64,000 nt of DNA from Phytohabitans rumicis (lineage in GTDB: Bacteria > Actinomycetota > Actinomycetes > Mycobacteriales > Micromonosporaceae), in the NCBI RefSeq assembly GCF_011764445.1, contig NZ_BLPG01000001.1, forward strand, positions 2,108,001 through 2,172,000, in the 5' to 3' direction. Of the stretch, positions 32,790 to 41,795 are shown piece after piece. Position numbers and translations under genes: made by a program. Numbering within the stretch: position 1 is the stretch's first letter; the number at the start of each line of letters is the position of its first letter. The notes below the pieces were generated by a model. That model worked only from the letters and a program-made list of their open reading frames with translations. It did no database searches and was not told the DNA's origin.

Positions 32790-33392
32790 ATGGCACGACG
32801 GACCGGGCGGCGGCCCGGCAACCCGGACACCCGCGAAGCGATCCTTGGCGCGGCCCGCGAGGCGTTCGCGGAGCGCGGGTTCGACGCGGCCTCGATCCGC
32901 GCCATCGCGACCAGCGCCGGGGTCGACCCGGCGCTGGTCCACCACTACTTCGGTACGAAGGAACAGCTCTTCAAGGCGTGCATGAACTTCCCGATCGACC
33001 CGGCCGAGGTCTTTCCCAAGCTGCTCGCCGACGGCCCGGACGGGCTCGGCGAGCGGCTGGTGCGGACGTTCCTGGCCATATGGGACTCGCCGGCCGGCGT
33101 CCCCGCGGTGGCGCTGATGCGCTCCGCGCTGACCAACGAGTGGACCGCGCGGCTGATGCGGGAGTTCGTCGCCACCCAGCTGATCCGGTACGTGCTGCCC
33201 CGGCTCGACATGGACCCCGCCGAGGCACCGCTGCGGGCCAGCCTGGTCGCGACGCAGATGGCCGGGCTGGCCATGATCCGGTACGTCCTGAAGCTCCAGC
33301 CGCTCGCCTCCGCGCCGCCCGAGGTGGTCGTCGCGGCGATCGGCCCGACCGTGCAGCGCTACGTGACCGGTGACATCGGTCAGCGCGAGTAG
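32790..33392 (+). CDS. TetR-family repressor
   Basis: 200 residues. The helix-turn-helix [20 protein letters not shown]...[20 protein letters not shown] is typical of the TetR family and is followed by KEQLFKA. The C-terminal ligand domain carries the TetR_C-like [17 protein letters not shown] region. It lies 21 bases after the permease stop, third in the operon; the 12-bp palindrome at 31265-31276 is its probable operator. Its last 13 bases overlap the convergent rpsD gene. Confidence 0.92.
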   Translation: MARRTGRRPGNPDTREAILGAAREAFAERGFDAASIRAIATSAGVDPALVHHYFGTKEQLFKACMNFPIDPAEVFPKLLADGPDGLGERLVRTFLAIWDSPAGVPAVALMRSALTNEWTARLMREFVATQLIRYVLPRLDMDPAEAPLRASLVATQMAGLAMIRYVLKLQPLASAPPEVVVAAIGPTVQRYVTGDIGQRE

Positions 33393-33991
33393 AACTCCAC
33401 GACCAGCTGCTCGTCGCAGATGATCGGGATCTCCTTGCGCTCCGGTTCGCGGATCAGCGTGGTGGTGAGCTCCGACAGCGCCGTGGACAGGTACGGCGCG
33501 GTCGGCCCGTCACCGGCGTGCGCACCGGCGGCGGCGAGCAGGAACGGCGGCTTCTGCCGGCTGGCCGGCTTGACCTGGACGACCTGTCCGGGCTTGAGCC
33601 GGTACGACGGCCGATCCACCTTCAGACCGTCCACTGTGAAGTGTCCATGCGCGACGAGCTGCCGCGCCTGGTAGATGGTGCGGGCGAGGCCGGCGCGTGC
33701 CACCACCGCGTCGAGCCGGCGCTCCAGCAGCGTGACGAGCCGCTCGCCGGTCTTGCCGGTGCTGCGGTGCGCCTCGTCGAAGACCCGCCGGAGCTGACCC
33801 TCACGGATGTTGTACTGGAACCGCAGGCGCTGCTTCTCCAGCAGCCGCACCTGGTAGTCGGACGTCTTGCGGCGGGACCGCCCATGCATGCCCGGCGGGT
33901 ACGGCCGGCGCTCGAAGTACTTGGTGTCCTTGCGGGTCAGCGGGATGCCGAGCGCGCGGGAGATTCGAGCCTTGGGTCTGGCCTGGTTCAC
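33380..33991 (-). CDS. rpsD: 30S ribosomal protein S4 (stand-alone, Cys-free type)
   Basis: 203 residues, standard S4 length. Contains [26 protein letters not shown], the S4 RNA-binding domain ([22 protein letters not shown]...HFTVDG) and the C-terminal [17 protein letters not shown]. It is not in a rpsM-rpsK-rpoA setting, and resembles the lone S4 gene known from Streptomyces; a second copy in the main ribosomal cluster may exist elsewhere. GTG start with GGAGG seven bases upstream. Its promoter region is shared with a DUF2470 gene and contains iron-box-like sites. It overlaps the 3' end of the tetR gene by 13 bases. Confidence 0.93.
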   Translation of the reverse strand: MNQARPKARISRALGIPLTRKDTKYFERRPYPPGMHGRSRRKTSDYQVRLLEKQRLRFQYNIREGQLRRVFDEAHRSTGKTGERLVTLLERRLDAVVARAGLARTIYQARQLVAHGHFTVDGLKVDRPSYRLKPGQVVQVKPASRQKPPFLLAAAGAHAGDGPTAPYLSTALSELTTTLIREPERKEIPIICDEQLVVEFYSR

Positions 33992-34010
33992 GTAGACGCC
34001 TCCAGTTGAG

Positions 34011-34043
34011 TAGGTTAGCCTGCCCTTAGTTAGCTTAACCTAA
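34011..34043. promoter_or_regulatory. Two overlapping iron-box-like sites (DtxR/IdeR/DmdR type)
   Basis: TAGGTTAGCCTGCCCTTAG at 34011-34029 and CTTAGTTAGCTTAACCTAA at 34025-34043 each resemble the 19-bp iron-box consensus TTAGGTTAGGCTAACCTAA; the second matches at about 14 positions. IdeR/DmdR proteins bind as paired dimers to such overlapping boxes. The region lies between the divergent starts of rpsD (33991) and the DUF2470 gene (34063). Confidence 0.6.
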
Positions 34044-34062
34044 CCCGCCGGAGGTCCGCGTC

Positions 34063-34818
34063 ATGCATCCCAGTCCCGCCGAGGTCGCCCGCACGCTGGC
34101 CGCCGGCCGCCTCCGCGGCAGCGCGCACATCGCCTGCCGACCTGGCCCCCACCAGGTGCGTCACGCCACCGACGCGGGGGGACGGGTGCTGCTGCTCGTA
34201 CCGGTGGACAGCGACATCGCCCGCGCGCTGCGCCCCGCGGACGACGCCGAGGACGTGGCCCTGGTGCTCGACGTCCTGGACGTGCCCCCGGTCGCCGGCG
34301 CGCCCTCGCTCGGCCGGGTCTGGGTGTCGGGGTGGGCGGCCCCGCTGGCCGGCACCGAGGCGCGCCAGGCCGCGCTGGACTTCGTCGACATCGACCCCAC
34401 CGGCGACCTGCTCGACGTCGGGCGCGGCCAGGTCATCTTCCGCATGGCCGCCGAGGAGGTCCGGCTGGAGCGCGGCGGCGCGCTCATCGACATCGACCCC
34501 GACGAGTACGCTGCGGCGGAGCCCGATCCGCTGCACGCCATCGAGTGGGACCTGCTGACGGATCTCGCCGACCACCACGTGCCGGAGATGGCCGACTACA
34601 TCCACCGCCAACTCACCGAGGCCGGCCACACCCAGCCGCCCGGCGCCCAGCCGCGGGTCGTCCGCCTGGACCGCTACGGCTTCGTCGTCGCCCTGGGCAC
34701 GCCGGGCCGGGAGTACCGCGCCCGTCTGGCGTTCCCCCGCCCGGTCGCCGACCGCGCGGACCTGGCCCGCCTCCTGCACCCGGTGCTGTGCCGCCACTGC
34801 GGTGTGGCCGCCGCCTGA
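34063..34818 (+). CDS. DUF2470-domain protein, probably iron-regulated
   Basis: 251 residues, ATG with GGAGG nine bases upstream. Residues 1-155 resemble the pyridoxamine-oxidase-like split-barrel region found with DUF2470 (IACRPGPHQVRHATDAGGRVLLLVP...VSGWAAPL). Residues 160-245 are the DUF2470 part: DLADHHVPEMADYIHRQL...RLDRYGFVVALG...RARLAFPRPVADRADLARLL. It ends HPVLCRHCG. DUF2470 occurs in haem-utilisation (HugZ-like) proteins. With the iron boxes directly upstream, a role in haem or iron handling is likely (inference). It ends at a perfect hairpin. Confidence 0.85.
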   Translation: MHPSPAEVARTLAAGRLRGSAHIACRPGPHQVRHATDAGGRVLLLVPVDSDIARALRPADDAEDVALVLDVLDVPPVAGAPSLGRVWVSGWAAPLAGTEARQAALDFVDIDPTGDLLDVGRGQVIFRMAAEEVRLERGGALIDIDPDEYAAAEPDPLHAIEWDLLTDLADHHVPEMADYIHRQLTEAGHTQPPGAQPRVVRLDRYGFVVALGTPGREYRARLAFPRPVADRADLARLLHPVLCRHCGVAAA

Positions 34819-34877
34819 GTGCATGGAAGGGCACCTTGTTATGCAAAAAGCGATAACAAGGTGCCCTTCCATGCACT
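34818..34877. terminator. Perfect hairpin, GTGCAAGGAAGGG-family copy 2
   Basis: Arms of 25 bases: AGTGCATGGAAGGGCACCTT... from 34818 and its complement ending ...CCTTCCATGCACT at 34877, with a loop of about ten bases. The arm sequence matches the left part of the repeats at 261 and 44413. It overlaps the 3' end of the convergent ABC gene at 34876. Confidence 0.75.
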
Positions 34878-36627
34878 AGCGGGTTTGCTCTAGCCAGGAG
34901 GCGTACAGCTTCGCGTACACAGACCCACGCTCCGCGACCAACGTGGCATGTGCCCCGCGCTGCACGATGCGACCCTTGTCGACCACGATCACCTCGTCGG
35001 CCGCCTGCGCCGTGGAGAGGCGGTGGGCGATCGCCACCGTCGTACGCCCACGGGTCACGGCGTCGAGGGTGCGCTGCAGGCGTACCTCGGTCGCCGGGTC
35101 GACGGCGCTCGTCGCCTCGTCCAGCACGAGCAGGTCGGGGTCCGCCACGTACGCCCGGGCCAGCGCGACCAGCTGCCGCTCGCCCACGCTCAGCGCCTCG
35201 CCGCGCTCCCCCACCGGCGTCGCCAGCCCCATCGGCAGGCCCTCGACCCAGTCGGCCAGGCCCAGTTCGGCGAACGCCAGCGCGAGCCCGTCCGCGCCCA
35301 GTCCCGGCCGCCCGAAGCGCACGTTGTCGGCCACCGTCGCGTCGAAGAGGAAGCCGTCCTGCGGGACCATCACCACCCGGCTGCGCAGCGAACCGAACCG
35401 CACCTGGGGAAGCGGTACGCCGGACAGCAGCACCTCCCCGGTCGACGGGTCCATCAGGCGGGTCAGCAGCTTGGCGAACGTCGTCTTGCCGCTCCCCGTC
35501 TCGCCCACCACCGCGACCCGGGTCTTGGCCGGAATCTCCAGGTCCACATCGGACAGCACGGTGGGCCCGTCGGGATAGGCGTACGAGACACCGGCGAAGC
35601 GGATCTCCAACGGCCCGCGCGGCAGGTCGACGCCGTCGGTGGCCGGGTCGGCGACGTCCGGCTCCAGGTCGAGCACGTCCAGCACACGCCGCCAGCCGGC
35701 GACCGCGTTCTGCGCCTCGTTGAGCACCTCGGTGGCGATCTGCACCGGCTGTACGAAGAGCGTCACCAGGAACAGGAACGCGGTGAGCTGCCCGATCGTC
35801 AGCGCGCCGTCGGCACCGAGCCGCACGCCGATCACCACGACCGAGGCCAGCGCCAGCCCGGACGCGAGCTCACCGGTGGAGAAGCTGGTCACGGCGAGCC
35901 GCAGCCCGCGGCTCTGGGCCCGCCGCTGGGCCTCGATCGTCCGGTCCAGCTTGATCGCGGTACGTCCGGACACGCCGTACGCCCGGATGACCGTGGCGCC
36001 GACCACGCTCTCGGAGATGGCGGCGAGCATGGCGGCCATCCGCTCACGCACCACCGCGTACGCCTGGGCGAGCCGCTTCTGGAACGCCCGGATCACCACG
36101 ACGGCGGGCAGGAACGCGCCGAACACCACCAGCGTCAGCTGCCACGAGTAGACCGTCATCACGATCGCGGTCACCGCCACCTGGCCGAAGCTGACCAGCA
36201 GGATCACGCCGCCCCACTGCAGGAACTGGGTGATCTGGTCCACGTCGCTGGTCACCCGGGACACCAGCGACCCGCGCCGCTCGGCCTGCTGGTGCAGCAT
36301 CGACAGGTCGTGCACGTGGCGGAACGTCCGCACGCGTACCCCGGCCAGCGCGGTCTCGCTGACCGTGAAGAGCCGGCGCATCATCAGGTACCCGCACAGC
36401 GTGGTCACCGCGAGCACCGCCACGGTCAGCGCGACGATGCCGGCGACCAGCCCCAGGTCGGGCCCGCCCGGGGCGCGCAGCCCGCGGTCGATGCCCTGCT
36501 GGATGGCGACCGGTACGGCGGCCCGCCCGATCATCGACACGATGGCGAGCCCGAGCGTGCCGGCGAGGCCGGTGCGCAGCTCGGGAGACAGCGCGAGCCC
36601 GCGTCTGAGGGTGGCGAGGGCGCTCAC
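34876..36627 (-). CDS. Heterodimeric ABC exporter, subunit with non-consensus signature
   Basis: 583 residues: six-helix type-IV exporter domain (about 1-320) and ATPase domain. Walker A GETGSGKTT and Walker B LLVLDEATSAVD are consensus with the catalytic Glu, but the signature reads LSVGERQL instead of LSGGQ. The partner gene upstream has the opposite pattern. Together they would form one canonical and one degenerate nucleotide site, as in heterodimeric exporters such as BmrCD or TM287/288. GTG start overlaps the partner's stop by four bases (36624-36627). The substrate is unknown; drug or lipid export is usual. Confidence 0.93.
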   Translation of the reverse strand: MSALATLRRGLALSPELRTGLAGTLGLAIVSMIGRAAVPVAIQQGIDRGLRAPGGPDLGLVAGIVALTVAVLAVTTLCGYLMMRRLFTVSETALAGVRVRTFRHVHDLSMLHQQAERRGSLVSRVTSDVDQITQFLQWGGVILLVSFGQVAVTAIVMTVYSWQLTLVVFGAFLPAVVVIRAFQKRLAQAYAVVRERMAAMLAAISESVVGATVIRAYGVSGRTAIKLDRTIEAQRRAQSRGLRLAVTSFSTGELASGLALASVVVIGVRLGADGALTIGQLTAFLFLVTLFVQPVQIATEVLNEAQNAVAGWRRVLDVLDLEPDVADPATDGVDLPRGPLEIRFAGVSYAYPDGPTVLSDVDLEIPAKTRVAVVGETGSGKTTFAKLLTRLMDPSTGEVLLSGVPLPQVRFGSLRSRVVMVPQDGFLFDATVADNVRFGRPGLGADGLALAFAELGLADWVEGLPMGLATPVGERGEALSVGERQLVALARAYVADPDLLVLDEATSAVDPATEVRLQRTLDAVTRGRTTVAIAHRLSTAQAADEVIVVDKGRIVQRGAHATLVAERGSVYAKLYASWLEQTR

Positions 36628-38420
36628 ACGCTTTCCCGTTCGAGTTCCCGCTCGGCTTCGGCCTTCTCGTACGCGGTGACCAGGTCGGCGTACCCGGAGA
36701 CGGTGGCCAGCAGCTCGGTGTGGGTGCCGTGCGCGACCACCCGGCCCTGCTCGATGTAGACCACCTCGTCGGCGAGTGCGATCGTCGCCCGGCGGTACGC
36801 GACGATGAGGATCGACGCGGGCGGCTCGGCGGACCGCAGCGAGCCGAGGATGGCCGCCTCCACCCGCGGGTCGACGGCGCTGGTGGCGTCGTCGAGTACG
36901 AGCAGGTCGGGCCGGCCGGCGAGCGCCCGCGCGAGGGTCAGCCGCTGCCGCTGCCCGCCGGACAGCGTGGCGCCGCGCTCGCCCACGTGCGTGTCCAGCC
37001 CGTCGGGCAGCCGCGCCACGAACCCTTCGGCCTGGGCCAGCCGCAGCGCCGCCCAGACGTCCTCATCGGACACTCCGGGCCGGTCGAGGGTCACGTTGGC
37101 GCGTACGGAGTCGTCGAAGACGAACGGCAACTGCGCCACCAGCGCGGCCGTGCCGGCGAGGGACTCGGCGGTCAGCGAGGGCAGGTCGTCTTCGTCGAAG
37201 AAGACCGTGCCGGACCCCGGGTCCACCAGCCGTACCGACAAGGAGGCGATCGTGGACTTGCCGGAGCCGGTCGGTCCGACCAGCGCCACGATACGGCCGG
37301 CGGGCACGGTGAAGGAGACGTCGTGGAGGACGTCCGATGAGTCGTACCCGAAACTGACGCCCTCGAAGCGCAAGCTCGCTGGCGTGCCCTGACCCGCGCG
37401 CGACCTCGCGCCGTAGGGCATCTCGCCGGTGGCGGTCAGGACGCGCTGCACCCGGTCCCAGCCGGCGACGCTGCGCGGCAGCTCGGCGAGCACCCAGCCG
37501 ATCGCCCGCACCGGGAACGCCAGCACGGTGAACAGGAACGCGACGCTCACCAGCTCGGTGACGGTGACCGCGCCCTGCCGCAGCCGCCAGGCGCCGACCA
37601 GCAGCACCGCGAGCGTGCCGAGGCTGGGCAGCGTGTCGAGCATCGGGTCGAAGATCCCGCGGAGGCGGCCGACCGAGATGAGCGCGTCGCGCAGTTCGGC
37701 GGCGCGGGTGGCGAAGCGGGCGGTCTCCTCGGCCTCGCGGCCCATCGTCTTGACCACCAGCGCGCCGTCGAAGCTCTCGTGCGCGATCGCGCTGACCTCG
37801 CCGCGCAGGGCCTGGGCGCGGGCCTGGCGGGGCGCCATCCGGCGCGAGTAAATCACGTTGAGCGCGAAGAGCGCCGGGAAGATGGCGGCGCCGACCAGGG
37901 CCAACACCCAGTCGGTGGCGAACAGCGACACGAACGCGCCGACCAGCATCACCACCGTCCCGACCGCGAACGGCAACGGCGCGATCGGGAACCAGGCGGC
38001 CTCCACATCGGAGTTCGCGTTGGACAGCAGCGTGCCGGTGGCGTTGCGCTGATGCCATGCGACCGGCAGCTCCAGGTAGCGGCGGGTCACCCGGCGCCGG
38101 AACGTGGCCTGCAGCCGGAACTGCATCCACCCGGCCCCCAGCCGCCGGGCGAAGATGCCGCCCACCTTCAGGACGCTGAGCCCGATCAGCGCGGCGGCGG
38201 CGAGGGCGAGCAGGCCGGCGTCGACGCGCCCGTCCTCCAGCGACGGCACCACGATGTGGCCCACGATCGCGCCCACGAGGTAGGCGCCGCCGATCGTCAG
38301 CAGGCCGAACAGCGAACTGCCGACGACGCCGACGGTGAATATGCGGGGTTCCTCCCGGATCGCGTGACCGAGGACGCGCAGGCCCCTGCCCAGCACGTCC
38401 CGGCTGGTACTGTCCGCCAC
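36624..38420 (-). CDS. Heterodimeric ABC exporter, subunit lacking the catalytic glutamate
   Basis: 598 residues. Membrane domain with about six helices, then an ATPase with Walker A GPTGSGKST, consensus signature LSGGQRQRLTLARAL, and Walker B LLVLDDATSAVD in which Asp replaces the catalytic Glu. The degenerate site is completed by the altered signature of the downstream subunit, so the two proteins are complementary. Start GTG 38420 at MADSTSRD. A gap of about 110 bases separates it from the divergent TIGR03085 gene. Confidence 0.93.
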   Translation of the reverse strand: MADSTSRDVLGRGLRVLGHAIREEPRIFTVGVVGSSLFGLLTIGGAYLVGAIVGHIVVPSLEDGRVDAGLLALAAAALIGLSVLKVGGIFARRLGAGWMQFRLQATFRRRVTRRYLELPVAWHQRNATGTLLSNANSDVEAAWFPIAPLPFAVGTVVMLVGAFVSLFATDWVLALVGAAIFPALFALNVIYSRRMAPRQARAQALRGEVSAIAHESFDGALVVKTMGREAEETARFATRAAELRDALISVGRLRGIFDPMLDTLPSLGTLAVLLVGAWRLRQGAVTVTELVSVAFLFTVLAFPVRAIGWVLAELPRSVAGWDRVQRVLTATGEMPYGARSRAGQGTPASLRFEGVSFGYDSSDVLHDVSFTVPAGRIVALVGPTGSGKSTIASLSVRLVDPGSGTVFFDEDDLPSLTAESLAGTAALVAQLPFVFDDSVRANVTLDRPGVSDEDVWAALRLAQAEGFVARLPDGLDTHVGERGATLSGGQRQRLTLARALAGRPDLLVLDDATSAVDPRVEAAILGSLRSAEPPASILIVAYRRATIALADEVVYIEQGRVVAHGTHTELLATVSGYADLVTAYEKAEAERELERESV

Positions 38421-38531
38421 CGCACTCCCGCCGTAAGCCCTTGTTGGCCATCCTTATCCTTACCGAAGGAAAGCGCCGCTGACGACCGGTTAACCGCTGT
38501 GTCTGCGATCACACGAGTTACTGTTGGGCGC

Positions 38532-39161
38532 ATGCCCGGGTACGCCCAGCGCGAACGGCAAGCCATCGCCGACCTCTTCCTCACGGTCGGCCCCGACGCG
38601 CCCACACTGTGCGAGGGCTGGACCGCCCGCGACCTCGCCGCCCACCTCGTCATGCGGGAACGCCGCCCGGACGCCGCCGCCGGCATCATGCTCGGGGCGC
38701 TACGCGGCCACTCCGAGCGGGTCCGCCGGGCGCTGGCCGCCACGTCGTACCCGAAGCTGGTCGCCATGGTCCGCGCGGCGCCGTGGTGGAGCCCGGTCAG
38801 CAACCCGGTCACCGACGGCGCGGTCAACACCCTGGAGTTCTTCATCCACCACGAGGACGTCCGCCGGGCCCAGCCCGAGTGGGTCCCGCGCGAACTGCCG
38901 CACGACCACCAGGAAGCCCTGTGGCGGCGGGCGCAGGGGACGGCCAAGCTCGCGCTGCGCCGCGTGCGCGCCGCCGTGCAGGTGCAGGCTCCCGGGTACG
39001 GCGAGCTGACAGCCGGCGCCGGCGGCGATCCGGTACGACTGGTCGGCGCGCCCGGGGAGCTCGCGCTCTTCCTGAGCGGGCGCCAGCGCGCGGCCCGCGT
39101 CCAGGTAGACGGCCCACCCGCCGTGGCCGGCTTTCTGCGCACCGCCAAACTGGGCCTGTGA
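38532..39161 (+). CDS. TIGR03085-family protein (DinB/maleylpyruvate isomerase fold)
   Basis: 209 residues. Has the mycothiol-dependent maleylpyruvate-isomerase-like start AQRERQAIADLFLTVGPDAPTLCEGWTARDLAAHLVMRERRPD, with the metal-binding His of the DinB fold in AAHL, a second in FFIHHEDVRRAQPEW, and the sterol-carrier-like tail LALFLSGRQRAARVQVDG. Actinobacterial members are predicted metal-binding proteins, possibly mycothiol transferases; the substrate is not known. No Shine-Dalgarno is obvious before ATG 38532, so a leaderless message is possible. Single gene between divergent ABC and codirectional ligase genes. Confidence 0.82.
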   Translation: MPGYAQRERQAIADLFLTVGPDAPTLCEGWTARDLAAHLVMRERRPDAAAGIMLGALRGHSERVRRALAATSYPKLVAMVRAAPWWSPVSNPVTDGAVNTLEFFIHHEDVRRAQPEWVPRELPHDHQEALWRRAQGTAKLALRRVRAAVQVQAPGYGELTAGAGGDPVRLVGAPGELALFLSGRQRAARVQVDGPPAVAGFLRTAKLGL

Positions 39162-39254
39162 GTCGCTCCATTTCCCGCAGCGCCACGTACCCGCTTGGAC
39201 ACGCAGGGCTTGGCGCAGCGGCACCTCTTCAATACTCTTCGGTAACACCACTTT

Positions 39255-39274
39255 AACGTGACCGCGGTCACGTT
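39255..39274. promoter_or_regulatory. Perfect 20-bp palindrome upstream of acyl-CoA ligase gene
   Basis: AACGTGACCGCGGTCACGTT, 25 bases before the ligase start. Symmetry and position suggest a repressor operator; TetR-type fatty-acid regulators use palindromes of this kind, but the binding protein is not in the window. Confidence 0.6.
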
Positions 39275-39298
39275 GGCATACCGTAAGGCGGCCCTCGC

Positions 39299-41128
39299 AT
39301 GGCTCTTGACGTTCCCTACCGGTCCATACCTGACATGTTCCTCAAACGCATCGCGTCCACCCCCGATCGGGACGCGTTCGCCAGGCCCGCGCCCGGTGAC
39401 GCCGGACCGCCGGAGTGGCTCACCTGGGGAAAGATCGGCGAGCAGGCGAAGGCGCTCGCCGCCGGCCTGCGAGGTCTCGGCGTCGAAACCGAGGACCGGG
39501 TCGCGATCATCTCCAACACGCGGCTGGAATGGGTCATCGCCGACCTCGGCATCATGTGCGCGGGCGCCGCGACCACGACGGTCTACCCCACGACCGAGCC
39601 GGAGGACGTGGCGTTCATCGTGGGCGACTCGGGCTCGAAGGTCCTCATCGCCGAAAACGCGGCCCAGGCAGCCAAGCTGGCCGGGGCGACCGTGCCGGCG
39701 CTGACCCACGTCGTACTCATCGATGGTCCGGCCGACCCGGCCGCCAGCCCGCCGCAGGTCACGCTGGACGACCTGGAGGTCGCCGGCGCGGAGCGGCTCG
39801 CGGCCGAGCCGGACCTGATCGAGAAGATCTCCGAGGGCATCGGCCCGGACAACCTGGCCACGCTGATCTACACCTCGGGTACGACCGGCCGGCCCAAGGG
39901 CGTCGAGCTGCTGCACGGCGGCTGGTGCTGGGAGGCCGTCGCCCAGTCCGGGCCGGGTCTGATGGAGGCGGAGGACCTGCAGTATCTGTGGCTGCCGCTG
40001 TCGCACTCGTTCGGCAAGACGCTGCTCTCCGGCGTGATCCACATCGGCATGCCGACGTACGTCGACGGCCGGATCGACAAGCTCGTCGACAACCTGTCGG
40101 TCGTGCGCCCGACCCTGATGTGCGGCGCACCGCGCATCTACGAGAAGGTCTACAACCGCGCGGTGTCGTCGGCGATGGACGCGGGCGGCGCCAAGGCCAA
40201 GATCTTCGCCTGGGCGGTGCGCACCGGCAAGGAGAAGGTGGCCCTGGAGCAGGCCGGCAAGCCGGTGCCGGGGACCCTCGCGCTGCGCTACTCGGTGGCC
40301 AACAAGCTGGTCTTCAGCAAGCTGCAGGCCCGGCTCGGCGGCCGGATCCGCAAGCTGGTCTCCGGCTCGGCGAAGCTGTCGGTGCCGATCGCGGAGTTCT
40401 TCGCGGCGGCGGGCATCCCGGTCGGTGAGGGGTACGGCCTGACCGAGACCAGCGCGGGCAACTTCGTCAACCGCTTCGACCGCCTCAAGATCGGCACGTG
40501 TGGGCCGCCGCTCGGCGACCTGGAAGTCAAGATCGCGGAGGACGGCGAGGTGCTGCTGCGCGGCGCCCCGGTCATGCGCGGCTACCACAACCTGCCCGAG
40601 GAGACAGCCGCCGCGTTCACCGAGGACGGCTTCTTCCGCACCGGTGACATCGGCGAACTGGACGACGAAGGCTTCCTGACCATCACCGACCGCAAGAAGG
40701 ACCTGGTCAAGACGTCCGGCGGCAAGTACATCGCGCCGTCGTACATCGAGGGCCAGTTCAAGGCGCTGTGCCCGTACTCGTCGCAGGCGGTCATCGTCGC
40801 GCAGGGGCGCAACTACAGCACGATGCTGGTCACGCTCGACCCGGACGCGGTCGTCGGGTGGGCCGCCGGCGGGCCACTCGAGGGCAAGTCGTACGCGGAG
40901 ATCGTCTCGTCGCCGGAGGCGGAGGCGATGGTCGCCGGGTACGTCAAGGAGCTGAACGCCAAGCTCAACCGCTGGGAGACGGTCAAGAAGTTCACCATCC
41001 TGCACCGCGACCTGACCATCGAGGACGGCGAGATGACGCCGTCCATGAAGATCAAGCGGCGCTCGGTCGAGGCCAACTTCGCCGGTGAGATCGACAAGAT
41101 GTACGAGGGCACCCTCGCGGAGATCTGA
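39299..41128 (+). CDS. Long-chain fatty acid--CoA ligase (FadD15-like)
   Basis: 609 residues. AMP-forming ligase of the long-chain type: YTSGTTGRPKGVELLH (P-loop), PLSHSFGKTL, the YGLTETSAGNFVNR region, GDIGELDDEGFLTITDRKKDLVKTSGGKYIAPS, and the catalytic lysine region GEMTPSMKIKRR at the C-terminus. It activates fatty acids to acyl-CoA for beta-oxidation or lipid synthesis. ATG 39299 has AAGGCGG eight bases upstream, and a 20-bp palindrome precedes it. The gene is followed by hairpin repeat C, shared with the convergent DUF1349 gene. Confidence 0.93.
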   Translation: MALDVPYRSIPDMFLKRIASTPDRDAFARPAPGDAGPPEWLTWGKIGEQAKALAAGLRGLGVETEDRVAIISNTRLEWVIADLGIMCAGAATTTVYPTTEPEDVAFIVGDSGSKVLIAENAAQAAKLAGATVPALTHVVLIDGPADPAASPPQVTLDDLEVAGAERLAAEPDLIEKISEGIGPDNLATLIYTSGTTGRPKGVELLHGGWCWEAVAQSGPGLMEAEDLQYLWLPLSHSFGKTLLSGVIHIGMPTYVDGRIDKLVDNLSVVRPTLMCGAPRIYEKVYNRAVSSAMDAGGAKAKIFAWAVRTGKEKVALEQAGKPVPGTLALRYSVANKLVFSKLQARLGGRIRKLVSGSAKLSVPIAEFFAAAGIPVGEGYGLTETSAGNFVNRFDRLKIGTCGPPLGDLEVKIAEDGEVLLRGAPVMRGYHNLPEETAAAFTEDGFFRTGDIGELDDEGFLTITDRKKDLVKTSGGKYIAPSYIEGQFKALCPYSSQAVIVAQGRNYSTMLVTLDPDAVVGWAAGGPLEGKSYAEIVSSPEAEAMVAGYVKELNAKLNRWETVKKFTILHRDLTIEDGEMTPSMKIKRRSVEANFAGEIDKMYEGTLAEI

Positions 41129-41143
41129 CCAGGCATTTTTCCT

Positions 41144-41226
41144 GTCGATCAAGGGCGAACGGCCGTGGTTCGATCTCCGATCCACGACCGTTTGCCCTTG
41201 ATCGACGGAATGGTCCTTGATCGGCG
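41144..41226. repeat. Compound hairpin repeat, copy C
   Basis: Arms GTCGATCAAGGGCGAACGG (41144-41162) and CCGTTTGCCCTTGATCGAC (41188-41206), loop with GATCTCC, then the outer word GTCCTTGATCGGCG to 41226. Unlike copies A, B, D and E it has no GC tract beside it; the DUF1349 stop is 11 bases away. Confidence 0.75.
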
Positions 41227-41237
41227 GCGTCCGGGTG

Positions 41238-41795
41238 TCAGGCGCCGCTGCGCATGTCGGCCAGGCGTTCGGGGACGAAGGCGATCTGGTCGAAGGAGAC
41301 CGCGCAGCCCTCGCCCACCGGCGACTGGGCGACGAAGCCGACCTGCACCGGTGCCGCGCCCTCGCCCAGCGCGAAGTGCCGGACGAAGTGCCAGTGCGCG
41401 CCGTCGGTGCTGGCGTGGAAGGCCCAGTTGGGGCCGAGCCGGGACACTCGCAGCCACAGCGGGTCGCCGGTCGGCACGGTAAAGCTGTTCGCGTCGTCGG
41501 ACAGGCCGCGGGTCACCACGGACACCGCCATCGTCTCGCCCTGCGGGGAGCGCTCGAAGCAGAGCTTGCCCCAGGTGCGCTCGTCGACCCACACCAGCAG
41601 CGCCCCGGCGTCGTACGTCCCGGCGAACTCGACCCGCACCCGCGCGGAGAGCTGGAAGGGCCCGTCCGGCGGGGTGCCCAGCAGCCGGGTGGCGTTGAGC
41701 GTCGGCTCAGCCCCGCCCGGGTCGACGAAGATGTCGGTGCGCGGCGGCGCGGTCAGCAGGATCTCGGCGGGCAGGTCCGAGATGGACAACGTCAT
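41238..41795 (-). CDS. DUF1349 (beta-jelly-roll) protein
   Basis: 185 residues. Concanavalin-like fold of the DUF1349/YesU type: FQLSARVRVEFAGTYDAGALLVWVDERTWGKLCFERS, then SFTVPTGDPLWLRVSRLG, WAFHASTDGAHWHFVRHF and VQVGFVAQSPVGEGC. No signal peptide, so cytosolic. Its ATG overlaps the stop of the MocR gene (ATGA at 41792-41795), so it is probably produced with that regulator. DUF1349 proteins occur near carbohydrate genes; why one is tied to a MocR regulator here is unclear. Confidence 0.88.
   Translation of the reverse strand: MTLSISDLPAEILLTAPPRTDIFVDPGGAEPTLNATRLLGTPPDGPFQLSARVRVEFAGTYDAGALLVWVDERTWGKLCFERSPQGETMAVSVVTRGLSDDANSFTVPTGDPLWLRVSRLGPNWAFHASTDGAHWHFVRHFALGEGAAPVQVGFVAQSPVGEGCAVSFDQIAFVPERLADMRSGA

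Noticed and set aside
33380-33991. Zinc-independent (Zur-controlled) S4 paralogue
   Set aside because: Known actinobacterial S4 proteins are generally Cys-free, so the lack of cysteines is not evidence; no Zur-box-like sequence was found.
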